64,000 nucleotides of DNA from Curtobacterium guangdongense (GTDB taxonomy: Bacteria > Actinomycetota > Actinomycetes > Actinomycetales > Microbacteriaceae): the NCBI RefSeq assembly GCF_049341845.1, contig NZ_JBMPIT010000012.1, positions 13,785 through 77,784 on the forward strand, written 5' to 3'. Shown here piece after piece: positions 24,148 to 32,519 of this stretch. The notes under the pieces were generated by a model. The model was given only the letters and a program-made list of their open reading frames with translations. It was not told the origin of the DNA and ran no database searches. A program made the position numbers and the translations under genes. Position 1 is the stretch's first letter. The number at the start of each line of letters is the position of its first letter.

Positions 24148-25303
24148 CGCACCCAGCACCGGCGCAACCGCCGGCGCGACCAGCACCGGCGCGAGCGACG
24201 GCGCACCAGGCCTCCGCCCGCACGACGACCACCCGGACCCCACCGCCGCGGCACGCGGCGCGGTCGACACCGCCGCGATCCGCGTCGTCATGCAGCAGAC
24301 GGACAAGCCCCGCGTGGCGGTCATCGGTGCCGGCAGCTGGGGGACCACGTTCGCGAAGGTCCTCGCCGAGGGCGGCGCCGAGACCGTCGTCTGGGCCCGT
24401 CGACCCGAGGTCGCCCGGGAGATCACCGAGACCAAGCGCAACTCGGACTACCTGCCGGGGATCAACCTGCCGCGCACGCTGACCGCGTCGACGTCGTTGG
24501 CCGCCGTGCTCCAGGGCGCGCAGCAGGTCTACGTGTCCGTGCCGTCGCAGACACTGCGGTCGAACCTCGAGGCCATCCGCGAACTGCTCCCGGCCGACGT
24601 CCCCGTCGTCAGCCTGATGAAGGGCGTCGAGAAGGCCACGGGGCTCCGGATGAGCGAGGTCCTGCTCCAGGGACTCGGCATCGACCAGGACCGCATCGCG
24701 GTGGCGAGCGGCCCGAACCTGGCCCTCGAGATCGCGCGGCGGCAGCCGACCGCGGCCGTGGTGTCCTCGACGAGCGCGGACACCGCCAGCGCGGTCGCCG
24801 CCGTCGCGACGAACCCGTACTTCCGGTCCTTCATCAACACGGACGTCATCGGCACCGAGTTCGGCGGGGTGCTGAAGAACCTCATCGCCGTCGCGATCGG
24901 CATCGTGGACGGTGTCGGCTACGGCGAGAACACGAAGGCGTCGATCATCACCCGCGGGCTCGCGGAGATGACGGAGTTCGCCGTGTCGCTCGGCGCCCAG
25001 CCCTCGACGCTGTCCGGTCTCGCGGGGCTCGGCGACCTCATCGCGACGTGCCAGTCGCCGCTGTCGCGGAACAACACCGCCGGGCGACTGCTCGGCCAGG
25101 GGTACCGCTTCGACGAGGTCGTCCGGCAGATGAACCAGACCGCGGAGGGGCTGGCGTCCGTCGCGCCGATCCTCGAACTCGCGCGGGCGAACGGCGTCGA
25201 CATGCCCATCGTCGGGCAGGTCGGCGAGGTCCTCGCCGGTAGGCTCGATCCGCGCAACATCGCGCCGCACCTCACCGAGACCGACGAGCCCCAGGGCGAG
25301 TGA
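24140..25303 (+). CDS. gpsA: Glycerol-3-phosphate dehydrogenase [NAD(P)+]
   Basis: Reduces dihydroxyacetone phosphate to sn-glycerol-3-phosphate. The Rossmann motif VIGAGSWGTTFAKVLAEGG, the KGVEKATG block, the catalytic-lysine region EFGGVLKNLIAVA and GLAGLGDLIATC are all intact. Annotated from TTG 24140, overlapping the plsC stop by eight bases, giving 387 residues with a Ala/Thr/Gly-rich tail of about 50 residues. ATG 24290 would start two residues before DKPRVAVIGAG and give the usual family length, so the start is uncertain. Confidence 0.93.
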   Translation: MSDAPSTGATAGATSTGASDGAPGLRPHDDHPDPTAAARGAVDTAAIRVVMQQTDKPRVAVIGAGSWGTTFAKVLAEGGAETVVWARRPEVAREITETKRNSDYLPGINLPRTLTASTSLAAVLQGAQQVYVSVPSQTLRSNLEAIRELLPADVPVVSLMKGVEKATGLRMSEVLLQGLGIDQDRIAVASGPNLALEIARRQPTAAVVSSTSADTASAVAAVATNPYFRSFINTDVIGTEFGGVLKNLIAVAIGIVDGVGYGENTKASIITRGLAEMTEFAVSLGAQPSTLSGLAGLGDLIATCQSPLSRNNTAGRLLGQGYRFDEVVRQMNQTAEGLASVAPILELARANGVDMPIVGQVGEVLAGRLDPRNIAPHLTETDEPQGE

Positions 25304-25335
25304 CCGGTCCGGCCACTCTGCACCCAGGAGCGCCC

Positions 25336-26424
25336 ATGACCAGCAGCAGCACCACCGTCGTCGTCCTGTTCGGCGGCCGGTCGAGCGAACACGAGATCAG
25401 CTGCGTGACCGCCGGCGGCATCATGGACGCGGTCGACCGCGCCGCGTACGAGATCGTCCCCGTCGGCATCACCAAGGACGGGGCCTTCACGCTGCAGCCG
25501 GACGACCCGGAGCAGTGGGCACTCGTCGGCGAGCACCTGCCGACGGTGCCGGACAACGGCACGCGCGTCCGGTTCCCGAGCGCCGCCGAGCCGCGGCAGC
25601 TGACCGTCGAGCACCAGGACGGCACCGTCACCACGATCCCCGTCGACATCGTCTTCCCGATCCTGCACGGTCCGTTCGGCGAGGACGGCACCATCCAGGG
25701 CATGCTCGAGATCGCCGGGCTGCCGTACGCCGGGGACGGCGTCCTGGCGAGTGCGCTCGCGATGGACAAGCACGTCGCGAAGGCCGTCCTCGAGCACGCC
25801 GGGCTCCGCGTGGCCCCGTGGACGACCGTGCTCCGTCGGCAGTGGCAGGCCGACGAGCTCGGGGTGGCCGAGACGATCGCGGCGCACGGCTGGCCGCTCT
25901 TCGTGAAGCCCGCCCGCGCCGGTTCGAGCATGGGCGTGTCCCGGGTCGACGGACCCGAGCAGCTGGCAGCGGCCATGCACCTGGCGTTCGAGCACGACAG
26001 CAAGGTCATCGTCGAGCCCCGCGTCGTCGGGCGCGAGGTCGAGGTCGCCGTCCTCGAGGGTCGCGACGGCACGCCGCGCACGAGCCTGCCCGGCGAGATC
26101 GTCGTCGCCGAGGACGGCTTCTACGACTTCGCGTCGAAGTACCTCGGCGGGGACGAGCAGCTCCTCTGCCCGGCGCCGCTGACCGAGTCCGAGACGGACG
26201 AGATCCGCTCGATCGGTGCCCGCGCGTTCGAGGCGATCGGCGGCTCCGGTCTCGCCCGCGTCGACTGCTTCCTGACCGACGACGGCTTCGTCGTGAACGA
26301 GGTCAACACGATGCCGGGCTTCACCCCGTTCTCGATGTACCCGCGCTGCTGGGCGGCCACGGGGGTCACCTACCCGGAGCTCGTCGCGGAGCTCATCGAG
26401 CTGGGTCGCGCCGCCGTCCGCTGA
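25336..26424 (+). CDS. ddl: D-alanine--D-alanine ligase
   Basis: ATP-grasp enzyme of 362 residues joining two D-alanines for the murein stem peptide. Motifs: FGGRSSEHEISCVTAGG, HGPFGEDGTIQG, FVKPARAGSSMGVSRV, and the metal-binding end RVDCFLTDDGFVVNEVNTMPGFT. The -C-terminal PFSMYP fits a D-Ala-D-Ala rather than D-Lac enzyme. ATG 25336 follows CAGGAG. Same strand and run as murA, plsC and gpsA. Confidence 0.95.
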   Translation: MTSSSTTVVVLFGGRSSEHEISCVTAGGIMDAVDRAAYEIVPVGITKDGAFTLQPDDPEQWALVGEHLPTVPDNGTRVRFPSAAEPRQLTVEHQDGTVTTIPVDIVFPILHGPFGEDGTIQGMLEIAGLPYAGDGVLASALAMDKHVAKAVLEHAGLRVAPWTTVLRRQWQADELGVAETIAAHGWPLFVKPARAGSSMGVSRVDGPEQLAAAMHLAFEHDSKVIVEPRVVGREVEVAVLEGRDGTPRTSLPGEIVVAEDGFYDFASKYLGGDEQLLCPAPLTESETDEIRSIGARAFEAIGGSGLARVDCFLTDDGFVVNEVNTMPGFTPFSMYPRCWAATGVTYPELVAELIELGRAAVR

Positions 26425-26435
26425 CGCGGTCGCAC

Positions 26436-26530
26436 CGCGCGTGGTTGGCCGTTCCGCGCGTAGGGTGCCGATCCGCGCGTGGGGTGCCGATTCGCGCGTA
26501 GGCTGCCGATCCGCGCGTAGGAAGTCGTTC
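26436..26530. repeat. 19-bp-period array, composite element copy 1
   Basis: Five units starting CGCGCGT(A/G)GG at 26436, 26455, 26474, 26493 and 26512, exactly 19 bp apart. An inverted unit (CCTACGCGCG) follows at 26541, then a linker containing GGGCGCGATGGG, then the palindrome at 26599. Fills the ddl/DUF3515 convergent gap. Confidence 0.9.
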
Positions 26531-26598
26531 GTTCCGGCCACCTACGCGCGATTCGGCTTCCTCCTGCGGGCGCGATGGGTAGGAACGCACGCCACGGC

Positions 26599-26640
26599 GG
26601 ACGGGAGGCTCGTGGCGGGCCCGCCACGAGCCTCCCGTCC
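26599..26640. terminator. Perfect 42-bp palindrome (family B), end of composite element copy 1
   Basis: Two perfect 21-bp arms with no spacer, core GGGAGGCTCGTGGC. Located between convergent ddl and the DUF3515 gene, 14 bases from the latter's stop; likely bidirectional terminator. Confidence 0.75.
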
Positions 26641-26654
26641 GGTGGTGGGTCGCG

Positions 26655-27140
26655 TCAGCCCTGCACGTCGGACGGGTCGAGGCACTCGTGCCCGTCCTTC
26701 GGTAGCGCCTCGACGGCGTTCCCGATGTCCTGCAGGACCTGGTCGGTGGTCTTCGTGGAGTCGATGACGACCTGCACCGCGGGGTCCCGCCCGAACGTCG
26801 TGTAGACGATCTGCTTCCCCTCGTCGTCGCGGATCCAGTCGACCGACCCCTTCGAGAAGCACGGCAGGTCGGAGACCGTCGGGACCGCGACACCGCAGTG
26901 GTAGAGCGCCGCCGAGGGGTCGCCCCACGCAGCGGTGGACTGGGCGTTCGTGTTGCGGAGCGCGTACTTCGTGTCGACGGTGTCCGGGAGACGGACCTGG
27001 GCAGCGGCACACGCTGCGGCGTTCGCCGACGGGGCCGCGGTCATCGTGACGGCGTTCGTGCACCCGGTCAGCCCGGCGGCGAGGGCGACCACGACGCCGA
27101 GTCCGGCGAGGATCCGCAGGGGGCGGCGCACAGTGTCCAT
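26655..27140 (-). CDS. DUF3515 lipoprotein
   Basis: Protein of 161 residues with signal peptide and lipobox LTGC (Cys 27), so surface-anchored. Four further cysteines (C44, C82, C93 and C153 approximately) could form two disulfides. DUF3515 genes sit between ddl and thiL across Actinobacteria, as here; function is unknown. It shares a bidirectional promoter with thiL. Confidence 0.85.
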   Translation of the reverse strand: MDTVRRPLRILAGLGVVVALAAGLTGCTNAVTMTAAPSANAAACAAAQVRLPDTVDTKYALRNTNAQSTAAWGDPSAALYHCGVAVPTVSDLPCFSKGSVDWIRDDEGKQIVYTTFGRDPAVQVVIDSTKTTDQVLQDIGNAVEALPKDGHECLDPSDVQG

Positions 27141-27149
27141 CGAGAGTCC

Positions 27150-27159
27150 AGGCTACCGT
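27150..27159. promoter_or_regulatory. Overlapping divergent -10 boxes for DUF3515 gene and thiL
   Basis: Minus-strand -10 TAGCCT (27150-27155) and plus-strand -10 TACCGT (27154-27159) share the central TA. Start codons lie nine and six bases away, so both transcripts are nearly or fully leaderless. Confidence 0.6.
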
Positions 27160-27165
27160 TCTCGT

Positions 27166-28155
27166 GTGGACGCGAAGGACGAGCCCTGGACCGGACCAAC
27201 CGTCGGGGAGCTCGGTGAACTCGTCGTGCTCGACCGGGTGACGTCGCGGCTACCGCAGGGGTCGCCGATCGTCGGGCCAGGGGACGACTGCGCGGTCGTC
27301 GCCGCTCCCGACGGTCGCTTCGTCGTGACGACCGACATGATGGTGCACGGTCCGGACTTCCGGTGGGCGTGGTCGTCGCCGACGGACGTCGGGTGGAAGG
27401 CGGCGGCGACGAACCTCTCGGACGTCGCCGCGATGGGGGCGGTGCCGTCTGGACTGGTCGTGGCGATCGCCGCGCCGCAGGACACTCCCGTCGCGGTGCT
27501 CGAGGGCATCGCGGACGGGTTCCGGTTCGCGGTCGACGCGCTCGCTCCCGGGTGCGGGGTCGTCGGGGGAGACCTGTCCACGTCGTCGGCGTTCACGGTC
27601 GCCGTGACGGCCTTCGGTGACCTGCAGGACCGTGCTCCGGTGCTGCGGTCGGGGGCGCGGGTCGGCGACGTGCTGGCCGTCTCGGGCGAGCTCGGTCGCG
27701 CGGCGCGCGGGCTCGCTCGGCTGTTCCGGTCCGGTGTCGACGCGCACGGTGAGCCGTCGCGGGCCGCGGTGGTCGCCGCTGGTCTCGACGAGGACCCGGA
27801 CGTCGGGCGGCAGCGTCGACCGGTGCCACCGATCGCCGACGGGCCGCTCGCTGCCGCTGCCGGCGCGACGGCGATGCTCGACCTGTCGGACGGGCTCGCG
27901 ATCGACGCCGGGAGGCTCGCGCGGTCGAGCGGGGTGACGCTGAAGATCTCCGCGGCGCTCGACGAGGTGGCGCTGCACGGGGGCGAGGACCACGGGCTGC
28001 TCGCGACGTTCCCGGCAGACGCCGCGCTGCCCGGTGGGTTCCGGCAGATCGGTGTCGTGCTGGCGCGCGGTGCGGCCGACCTCGTGCGTGACGGTGACGC
28101 CGTCCCGACGACGGGGTGGGACCCGTACGCGGACTGGGACGGCGTCGCGGGCTGA
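27166..28155 (+). CDS. thiL: Thiamine-monophosphate kinase
   Basis: Phosphorylates thiamine monophosphate to the cofactor TPP. 329 residues. ATP/Mg motifs: GPGDDCAVV, TTDMMVHGPDF, NLSDVAAMGA, VVGGDLSTSS and LDLSDGLAIDAGRLA. GTG 27166 is chosen from the -10 position and the start of family homology. No TPP riboswitch can fit in the leader, because there is none. Confidence 0.94.
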   Translation: MDAKDEPWTGPTVGELGELVVLDRVTSRLPQGSPIVGPGDDCAVVAAPDGRFVVTTDMMVHGPDFRWAWSSPTDVGWKAAATNLSDVAAMGAVPSGLVVAIAAPQDTPVAVLEGIADGFRFAVDALAPGCGVVGGDLSTSSAFTVAVTAFGDLQDRAPVLRSGARVGDVLAVSGELGRAARGLARLFRSGVDAHGEPSRAAVVAAGLDEDPDVGRQRRPVPPIADGPLAAAAGATAMLDLSDGLAIDAGRLARSSGVTLKISAALDEVALHGGEDHGLLATFPADAALPGGFRQIGVVLARGAADLVRDGDAVPTTGWDPYADWDGVAG

Positions 28156-28193
28156 GGGGGCGCGGGGGGCGCGGGCGCGGCGCCACTCGCCCG

Positions 28194-28757
28194 TCAGGCG
28201 GTGGCGACCACGGCCTCCCACGCGACGGTCTCGCCGTAGCTGCGCTTGCTGAACGGCGCCAGCCCCGCGGGCCATGTCGGTTCCGGCGACCGCTTGCTGC
28301 GCTCGACGATCACGACGGCGTCGCGCGTCAGCCGGGGGACGAGCGCGTCGAGCACCTCGCCGATCTCGGACTCGGCGACGTCGTACGGCGGGTCGATGAA
28401 CACCAGGTCGAACGTCCGGACGGTCCCACGGAGGAACCCCAGCGCCGGCTGCGCGTGCACGTCGATGCGGACTCCAGGGACCCGCTGCTGCACGGTGCGC
28501 GCGTTCTCTCGACAGACCGCCGCGGCCGCCGCAGCCCGGTCCACCAGGACCACCTCGACGGCACCGCGCGAGGCCGCTTCGAGCCCCAGCGCGCCCGTCC
28601 CCGCGTAGAGGTCGGCCACCGCGGTGTCGTCGACGAGCCCGCGCGACTCGAGCGAGGAGAACAGCGCTTCGCGCACCCGGTCGCTCGTCGGTCGGGTACC
28701 CGACTTCGGCACCCGGAGCGTCGTGGAACCGGCGGCGCCGGCGATGATGCGGGTCAT
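28194..28757 (-). CDS. rsmD: 16S rRNA (guanine966-N2)-methyltransferase
   Basis: SAM-dependent enzyme of 187 residues that methylates G966 of 16S rRNA on the small subunit. RPTSDRVREALFSSL, the SAM motif DLYAGTGALGLEA and the catalytic DPPY (122-125) are present. Leaderless: TACGGT lies six bases before the ATG. Usual neighbour of recG and coaD. Confidence 0.93.
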   Translation of the reverse strand: MTRIIAGAAGSTTLRVPKSGTRPTSDRVREALFSSLESRGLVDDTAVADLYAGTGALGLEAASRGAVEVVLVDRAAAAAAVCRENARTVQQRVPGVRIDVHAQPALGFLRGTVRTFDLVFIDPPYDVAESEIGEVLDALVPRLTRDAVVIVERSKRSPEPTWPAGLAPFSKRSYGETVAWEAVVATA

Positions 28758-28763
28758 GCAGCA

Positions 28764-28769
28764 ACCGTA
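28764..28769 (-). promoter_or_regulatory. -10 box of rsmD, leaderless
   Basis: Minus-strand TACGGT, six bases before ATG 28757. Confidence 0.5.
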
Positions 28770-28842
28770 GCGGCCGCCGGGTCGGGTTCCGACGTTCTCC
28801 ACAGGCCGTCCTGGAGGCTCGGTGCACGTCGGTCGTGCCGGG

Positions 28843-28848
28843 TACCGT
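28843..28848 (+). promoter_or_regulatory. -10 box of recG, leaderless
   Basis: TACCGT, six bases before GTG 28855; same hexamer and spacing as thiL. Confidence 0.5.
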
Positions 28849-28854
28849 TGCCGT

Positions 28855-31092
28855 GTGGTCACCTCAGGATCCGCCGCGCCGGCCGCCCCGTCCGACCTGC
28901 AGTGGGGCCCGGCGCCGCTCGACACGAAGCTCGCGAACGTGCTCGGTGGCCGCACGGCGAAGGCGGTCGAGAAGGCGTTCGGGTACCGCACGGTGGGGGA
29001 GTTCCTCGAGCACGCGCCGCGTCGCTACGCCGAGCGCGGTGCCCTGACGGCGCTCGACTCGCTCGCCATCGGGGAATCGGTGACGATCGTCGCCGAGGTC
29101 GTCGACGTCCGCGAACGCACGATGCGTCAGCGCCGGGGGTCCATCCTCGAAGCGAAGATCGGCGACGGCAAGGGCCTGCTCACGCTCACGTTCTTCAACC
29201 AGGGCTGGCGGACGAAGGACCTCGTCGTCGGTGCGCGTGGCATCTTCGCGGGCAAGGTCGGCGACTACCGCGGCGCCCGGCAGCTCGCGCACCCCGACTA
29301 CGAGCTCTTCGACGCGGACGACCCTCGTGCCACCGCCGACCCCGAGTCCGAGGAAGCGATCCGGTTCTCGCGGCAGCCGATCCCGATCTACCCGGCCACC
29401 GCGTCGCTGTCCTCGTGGCAGATCGCGAAGGCCATGTCGGTGGTGCTCGACACCCTGCCCGACATCGCCGACCCGATCCCGTCCGGCGTCAGGACCCGGC
29501 TCGACCTGGTGCCGTTCCGACGCGCGCTCGAACTGCTGCACCGCCCCGAGAAGGTGTCCGACTTCAAGCGAGCGCAGGACGCCCTCCGCTACCGGGAGGC
29601 GTTCGTGCTGCAGACCGCCCTGGTCCAGCGCCGCATCGCCGCACGTGCGACGGCCTCGACCCCGCGGACCGCGTCACCTGGTGGGATCCTCGAGCGCTTC
29701 GACGCGACGCTGCCGTTCACCCTGACGGACGACCAGCGCGCCGTCGGCGACGAGATCGCGCACGACCTGACGGAGTCGTGGCCGATGCACCGGCTGGTCC
29801 AGGGCGAGGTCGGCTCCGGCAAGACCCTCGTCGCCATCCGGGCGATGCTGACGGTCGCGGAGTCCGGCGGGCAGTCGGCACTCATCGCCCCGACCGAGGT
29901 CCTCGCGGCGCAGCACCTGCGCTCGATCGTGAAGTTCCTCGGCCCCGACCTCGCCGCCGAACTCCGTCCGGTCATCCTCACCGGGTCGCAGTCCACTGAC
30001 GAACGCCGTCGTGCACTCCTCGCGGCGGCATCCGGCAGCTCCCGGCTCGTCGTCGGAACGCACGCGTTGCTCGGCGACAAGGTGGACTTCGCCGAGCTCG
30101 GCCTCGTGGTCGTCGACGAGCAGCACCGGTTCGGTGTCGAGCAGCGCGAAGCCCTCCGCACGAAGGGGGAGCGACCGCCGCACGTGCTCGTCCTCACCGC
30201 GACGCCGATCCCGCGCACCGTCGCGATGACGGTCTTCGGCGACCTCGACGTCTCCACGATCGCCGGCATGCCGTCGGGCCGCGCCGGGGTGGAGACCTTC
30301 ACGGTCGGCCTGGCGGAGCACCCCGGGTGGGAGTCGAGGATCTGGACCCGCATGGCAGAGGAGCTCGGCGCCGGCCGGCAGGCCTTCGTGGTCTGCCCGG
30401 CGATCGACGACGCCCACGCCGAGGACGACGGCGAGCCGTCCCCCGACATCGAGACCGAGGACGACGCGCCGAAGCGTGCGCCGGCGACGGTCCTGGCGAC
30501 GGCGGAGCGGATGCGCACGATGCCGGTCCTCGACGGCCGCCGGATCGAGGTCCTGCACGGTCGGATGACCGGCGACGAGAAGGACCGCGTGATGACGGCG
30601 TTCGCGGCCGGCGAGATCGACGTCCTTGTCGCGACCACCGTGATCGAGGTCGGTGTCGACGTGCCGAACGCGTCGATGATGGCGATCCTCGACGCCGATC
30701 GGTTCGGTGTCTCCCAACTCCACCAGCTGCGCGGCCGCATCGGTCGTGGGCAGTACGCGGGCGTGTGCCTGCTCGTCACCTCCGCCGAGCTCGAGAGCAC
30801 CTCGCGCGAGCGGGTCGATGCGGTGGAGGCCTCTGACGACGGCTTCGAGCTGGCACGCGTGGACCTCGAGCTCCGCCGCGAAGGCGACGTGCTGGGGGAG
30901 CGGCAGTCCGGCGGCCGGTCGTCGCTCAACCTGCTCCGTGTCGTGCGGGACGCCGACATCATCGTCGACGCGCGGGAAGAAGCCGAACGACTGCTCGGGA
31001 TCGACCCGACGCTCGACGGACAGCCCGAGCTCCGGGACGCCCTCGCCCGGCGCCTGGACGAGTCCGACGCGGCGTTCCTCGGCAAGAACTGA
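28855..31092 (+). CDS. recG: ATP-dependent DNA helicase RecG
   Basis: Branch-migrating helicase for stalled forks and recombination intermediates, 745 residues. N-terminal OB-fold wedge domain (about 60-200), then superfamily 2 motor: Walker A QGEVGSGKTLVAI, APTEVLAAQH, DEQHRFGVEQRE, TATPIPRTV, and C-terminal motifs ATTVIEVGVDVPNAS and QLRGRIGRG. GTG 28855 is supported by the -10 box. An insertion rich in acidic residues (EDDGEPSPDIETEDD) lies between motor lobes. Confidence 0.96.
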   Translation: MVTSGSAAPAAPSDLQWGPAPLDTKLANVLGGRTAKAVEKAFGYRTVGEFLEHAPRRYAERGALTALDSLAIGESVTIVAEVVDVRERTMRQRRGSILEAKIGDGKGLLTLTFFNQGWRTKDLVVGARGIFAGKVGDYRGARQLAHPDYELFDADDPRATADPESEEAIRFSRQPIPIYPATASLSSWQIAKAMSVVLDTLPDIADPIPSGVRTRLDLVPFRRALELLHRPEKVSDFKRAQDALRYREAFVLQTALVQRRIAARATASTPRTASPGGILERFDATLPFTLTDDQRAVGDEIAHDLTESWPMHRLVQGEVGSGKTLVAIRAMLTVAESGGQSALIAPTEVLAAQHLRSIVKFLGPDLAAELRPVILTGSQSTDERRRALLAAASGSSRLVVGTHALLGDKVDFAELGLVVVDEQHRFGVEQREALRTKGERPPHVLVLTATPIPRTVAMTVFGDLDVSTIAGMPSGRAGVETFTVGLAEHPGWESRIWTRMAEELGAGRQAFVVCPAIDDAHAEDDGEPSPDIETEDDAPKRAPATVLATAERMRTMPVLDGRRIEVLHGRMTGDEKDRVMTAFAAGEIDVLVATTVIEVGVDVPNASMMAILDADRFGVSQLHQLRGRIGRGQYAGVCLLVTSAELESTSRERVDAVEASDDGFELARVDLELRREGDVLGERQSGGRSSLNLLRVVRDADIIVDAREEAERLLGIDPTLDGQPELRDALARRLDESDAAFLGKN

Positions 31093-31109
31093 ACCGGCGG
31101 CGGGCCAGG

Positions 31110-31115
31110 TATGGT
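31110..31115 (+). promoter_or_regulatory. -10 box of coaD, leaderless
   Basis: TATGGT, seven bases before ATG 31123, in the 30-bp gap after recG. Confidence 0.55.
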
Positions 31116-31122
31116 CGCGGGT

Positions 31123-31614
31123 ATGACGCAGATCGCGGTCGTCCCCGGCTCCTTCGACCCCGTGACCCTCGGGCACCTCGACGTGATCGGCCGGGCGGCA
31201 GGACTCTTCGACGAGGTCCACGTCCTCGTCGTGCACAACCCCGACAAGAAGACCGCGATGTTCGACGCCGTCGATCGTGTCCGGCTCATCGAGGAGTCGT
31301 TGGCCGAGACGGGCGCGCCGGCGAACATCCGGGTCGGGGAGTGGACCGCCGGACTCCTCGTCGACTACTGCCGGCAGGTCGGCGCGACCGTCCTGGTGAA
31401 GGGCGTCCGTTCGGGCGAGGACGTCGCGTACGAGACCCCGATGGCGATCATGAACCGGCACCTCGCCGACGTCGAGACGGTGTTCCTGCTGCCCGAGGCG
31501 TCGCGCGCCCACGTCTCGAGCTCGCTCATCCGGCAGGTGGCGACGCTCGGCGGTGACGTGTCGCCGTACGTGCCCGTCGTCGTCGACGAAGCACTCCGGA
31601 ACGCCGTCGGCTGA
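31123..31614 (+). CDS. coaD: Phosphopantetheine adenylyltransferase
   Basis: Penultimate step of CoA synthesis. 163 residues, usual length. PGSFDPVTLGHLDVI holds the T/HxGH nucleotide-binding motif; KGVRSGEDVAYETPMAIMNR and SSSLIRQVATLGGD complete the fold. The shorter start at ATG 31123 fits the family; an upstream GTG/ATG at 31111 overlaps the -10 box. Confidence 0.95.
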   Translation: MTQIAVVPGSFDPVTLGHLDVIGRAAGLFDEVHVLVVHNPDKKTAMFDAVDRVRLIEESLAETGAPANIRVGEWTAGLLVDYCRQVGATVLVKGVRSGEDVAYETPMAIMNRHLADVETVFLLPEASRAHVSSSLIRQVATLGGDVSPYVPVVVDEALRNAVG

Positions 31615-31658
31615 GACGACACGGCAGCGCGCTCCTCGACGTCAGCCGTTGTCCGCGC

Positions 31659-31664
31659 TAGGAT
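31659..31664 (+). promoter_or_regulatory. -10 box of the yceD-rpmF operon
   Basis: TAGGAT, eight bases before GTG 31673, nearly leaderless. Confidence 0.5.
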
Positions 31665-31672
31665 GGCCGATC

Positions 31673-32200
31673 GTGTCTTCCCCCGTGAACAGCCCCTACG
31701 CCCTGCGCGTGCGTGACCTCGCGCACCGCCCGGGCGAGATGCGCGAGCACACGCTCGACATCACCGTCCCCGAGACCCTCGGGGCAGGGGTCGTGGCCGT
31801 TCGCGAGGGCGCTCCGATCCACATCGAGCTCCGGCTCGAGGGCCTCCACGAGGGCGTGCTCGTCTCCGGGCACGCTTCCGCAGAGGCCACGGGGCAGTGC
31901 TCGCGCTGCCTCATCGACATCAGCGAACCGGTCGAAGTCGATTTCGCCGAGCTGTTCGCGTATGATGCCTCGGAGGATTTCGACTTCCATGTTCACGAAG
32001 ACCACGTGGATTCTGAACCGGTCGTTCGAGACGCGGTGGTGCTGTCACTGCCGTTCCAGCCGGTCTGCCGACCGGACTGCCCAGGACTCGACCCGGTGAC
32101 GGGTGAGCGCCTGGCAGACACGGGGCGTACGGCTCCCGAGCCGACGGATCCCCGCTGGGCTGCGCTCGACGGACTGACGTTCGACGAGAACGACAGCTGA
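31673..32200 (+). CDS. yceD: YceD/DUF177 family protein
   Basis: Protein of 175 residues of the DUF177 family, which in plants and bacteria is linked to 23S rRNA accumulation and is nearly always encoded before rpmF, as here. Two Cys pairs, QCSRCLIDI and CRPDCPG, probably bind zinc. GTG 31673 is set by the -10 box. Confidence 0.92.
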   Translation: MSSPVNSPYALRVRDLAHRPGEMREHTLDITVPETLGAGVVAVREGAPIHIELRLEGLHEGVLVSGHASAEATGQCSRCLIDISEPVEVDFAELFAYDASEDFDFHVHEDHVDSEPVVRDAVVLSLPFQPVCRPDCPGLDPVTGERLADTGRTAPEPTDPRWAALDGLTFDENDS

Positions 32201-32247
32201 CCGGGTACGACAGCTGAAGACCGAGTACGACAGCTGAAGACCGAGCA
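32191..32247 (+). repeat. Short direct repeats from the yceD stop into the intergenic gap
   Basis: Three copies of CGACAGCTGA start at 32191, 32208 and 32228; the last two extend to CGACAGCTGAAGACCGAG. The first copy contains the yceD stop codon, so its coding end has been duplicated into the leader of rpmF. Confidence 0.85.
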
Positions 32248-32302
32248 CTGCGCTCACAGCACCTCCACCGACTGACCACCGACCAACCGAAAGAGAACCA
32301 CT

Positions 32303-32506
32303 ATGGCCGTTCCCAAGCGCAAGCAGTCCCGTGCCAACACGCACGCCCGTCGTTCGCAGTGGAAGGCCGCGCCGGTCCAGCTCGTGAAGACGATCGAGAA
32401 CGGCAAGGTCACCTACAGCCTCCCGCACCGCGCGAAGGTCGTCGAGGACTCGGCCGGCACCGCCCTGTACATGGAGTACAAGGGCCGCAAGGTCGCCGAC
32501 GTCTGA
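32303..32506 (+). CDS. rpmF: 50S ribosomal protein L32
   Basis: 67-residue ribosomal protein. MAVPKRKQSRANTHARRSQW is the typical L32 start. The zinc-binding cysteines of C+ L32 forms are absent, so this is the Cys-free, zinc-independent version. Confidence 0.97.
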   Translation: MAVPKRKQSRANTHARRSQWKAAPVQLVKTIENGKVTYSLPHRAKVVEDSAGTALYMEYKGRKVADV

Positions 32507-32519
32507 TCCGGTAGCACGC

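Noticed and set aside
26436..26575. CRISPR array
   Set aside because: The period is 19 bp with about 9-10 conserved bases; there are no 25-40-bp spacers, and no cas gene is in the window.
27140..27166. TPP riboswitch before thiL
   Set aside because: Only 25 bp separate the two start codons, too short for an aptamer.
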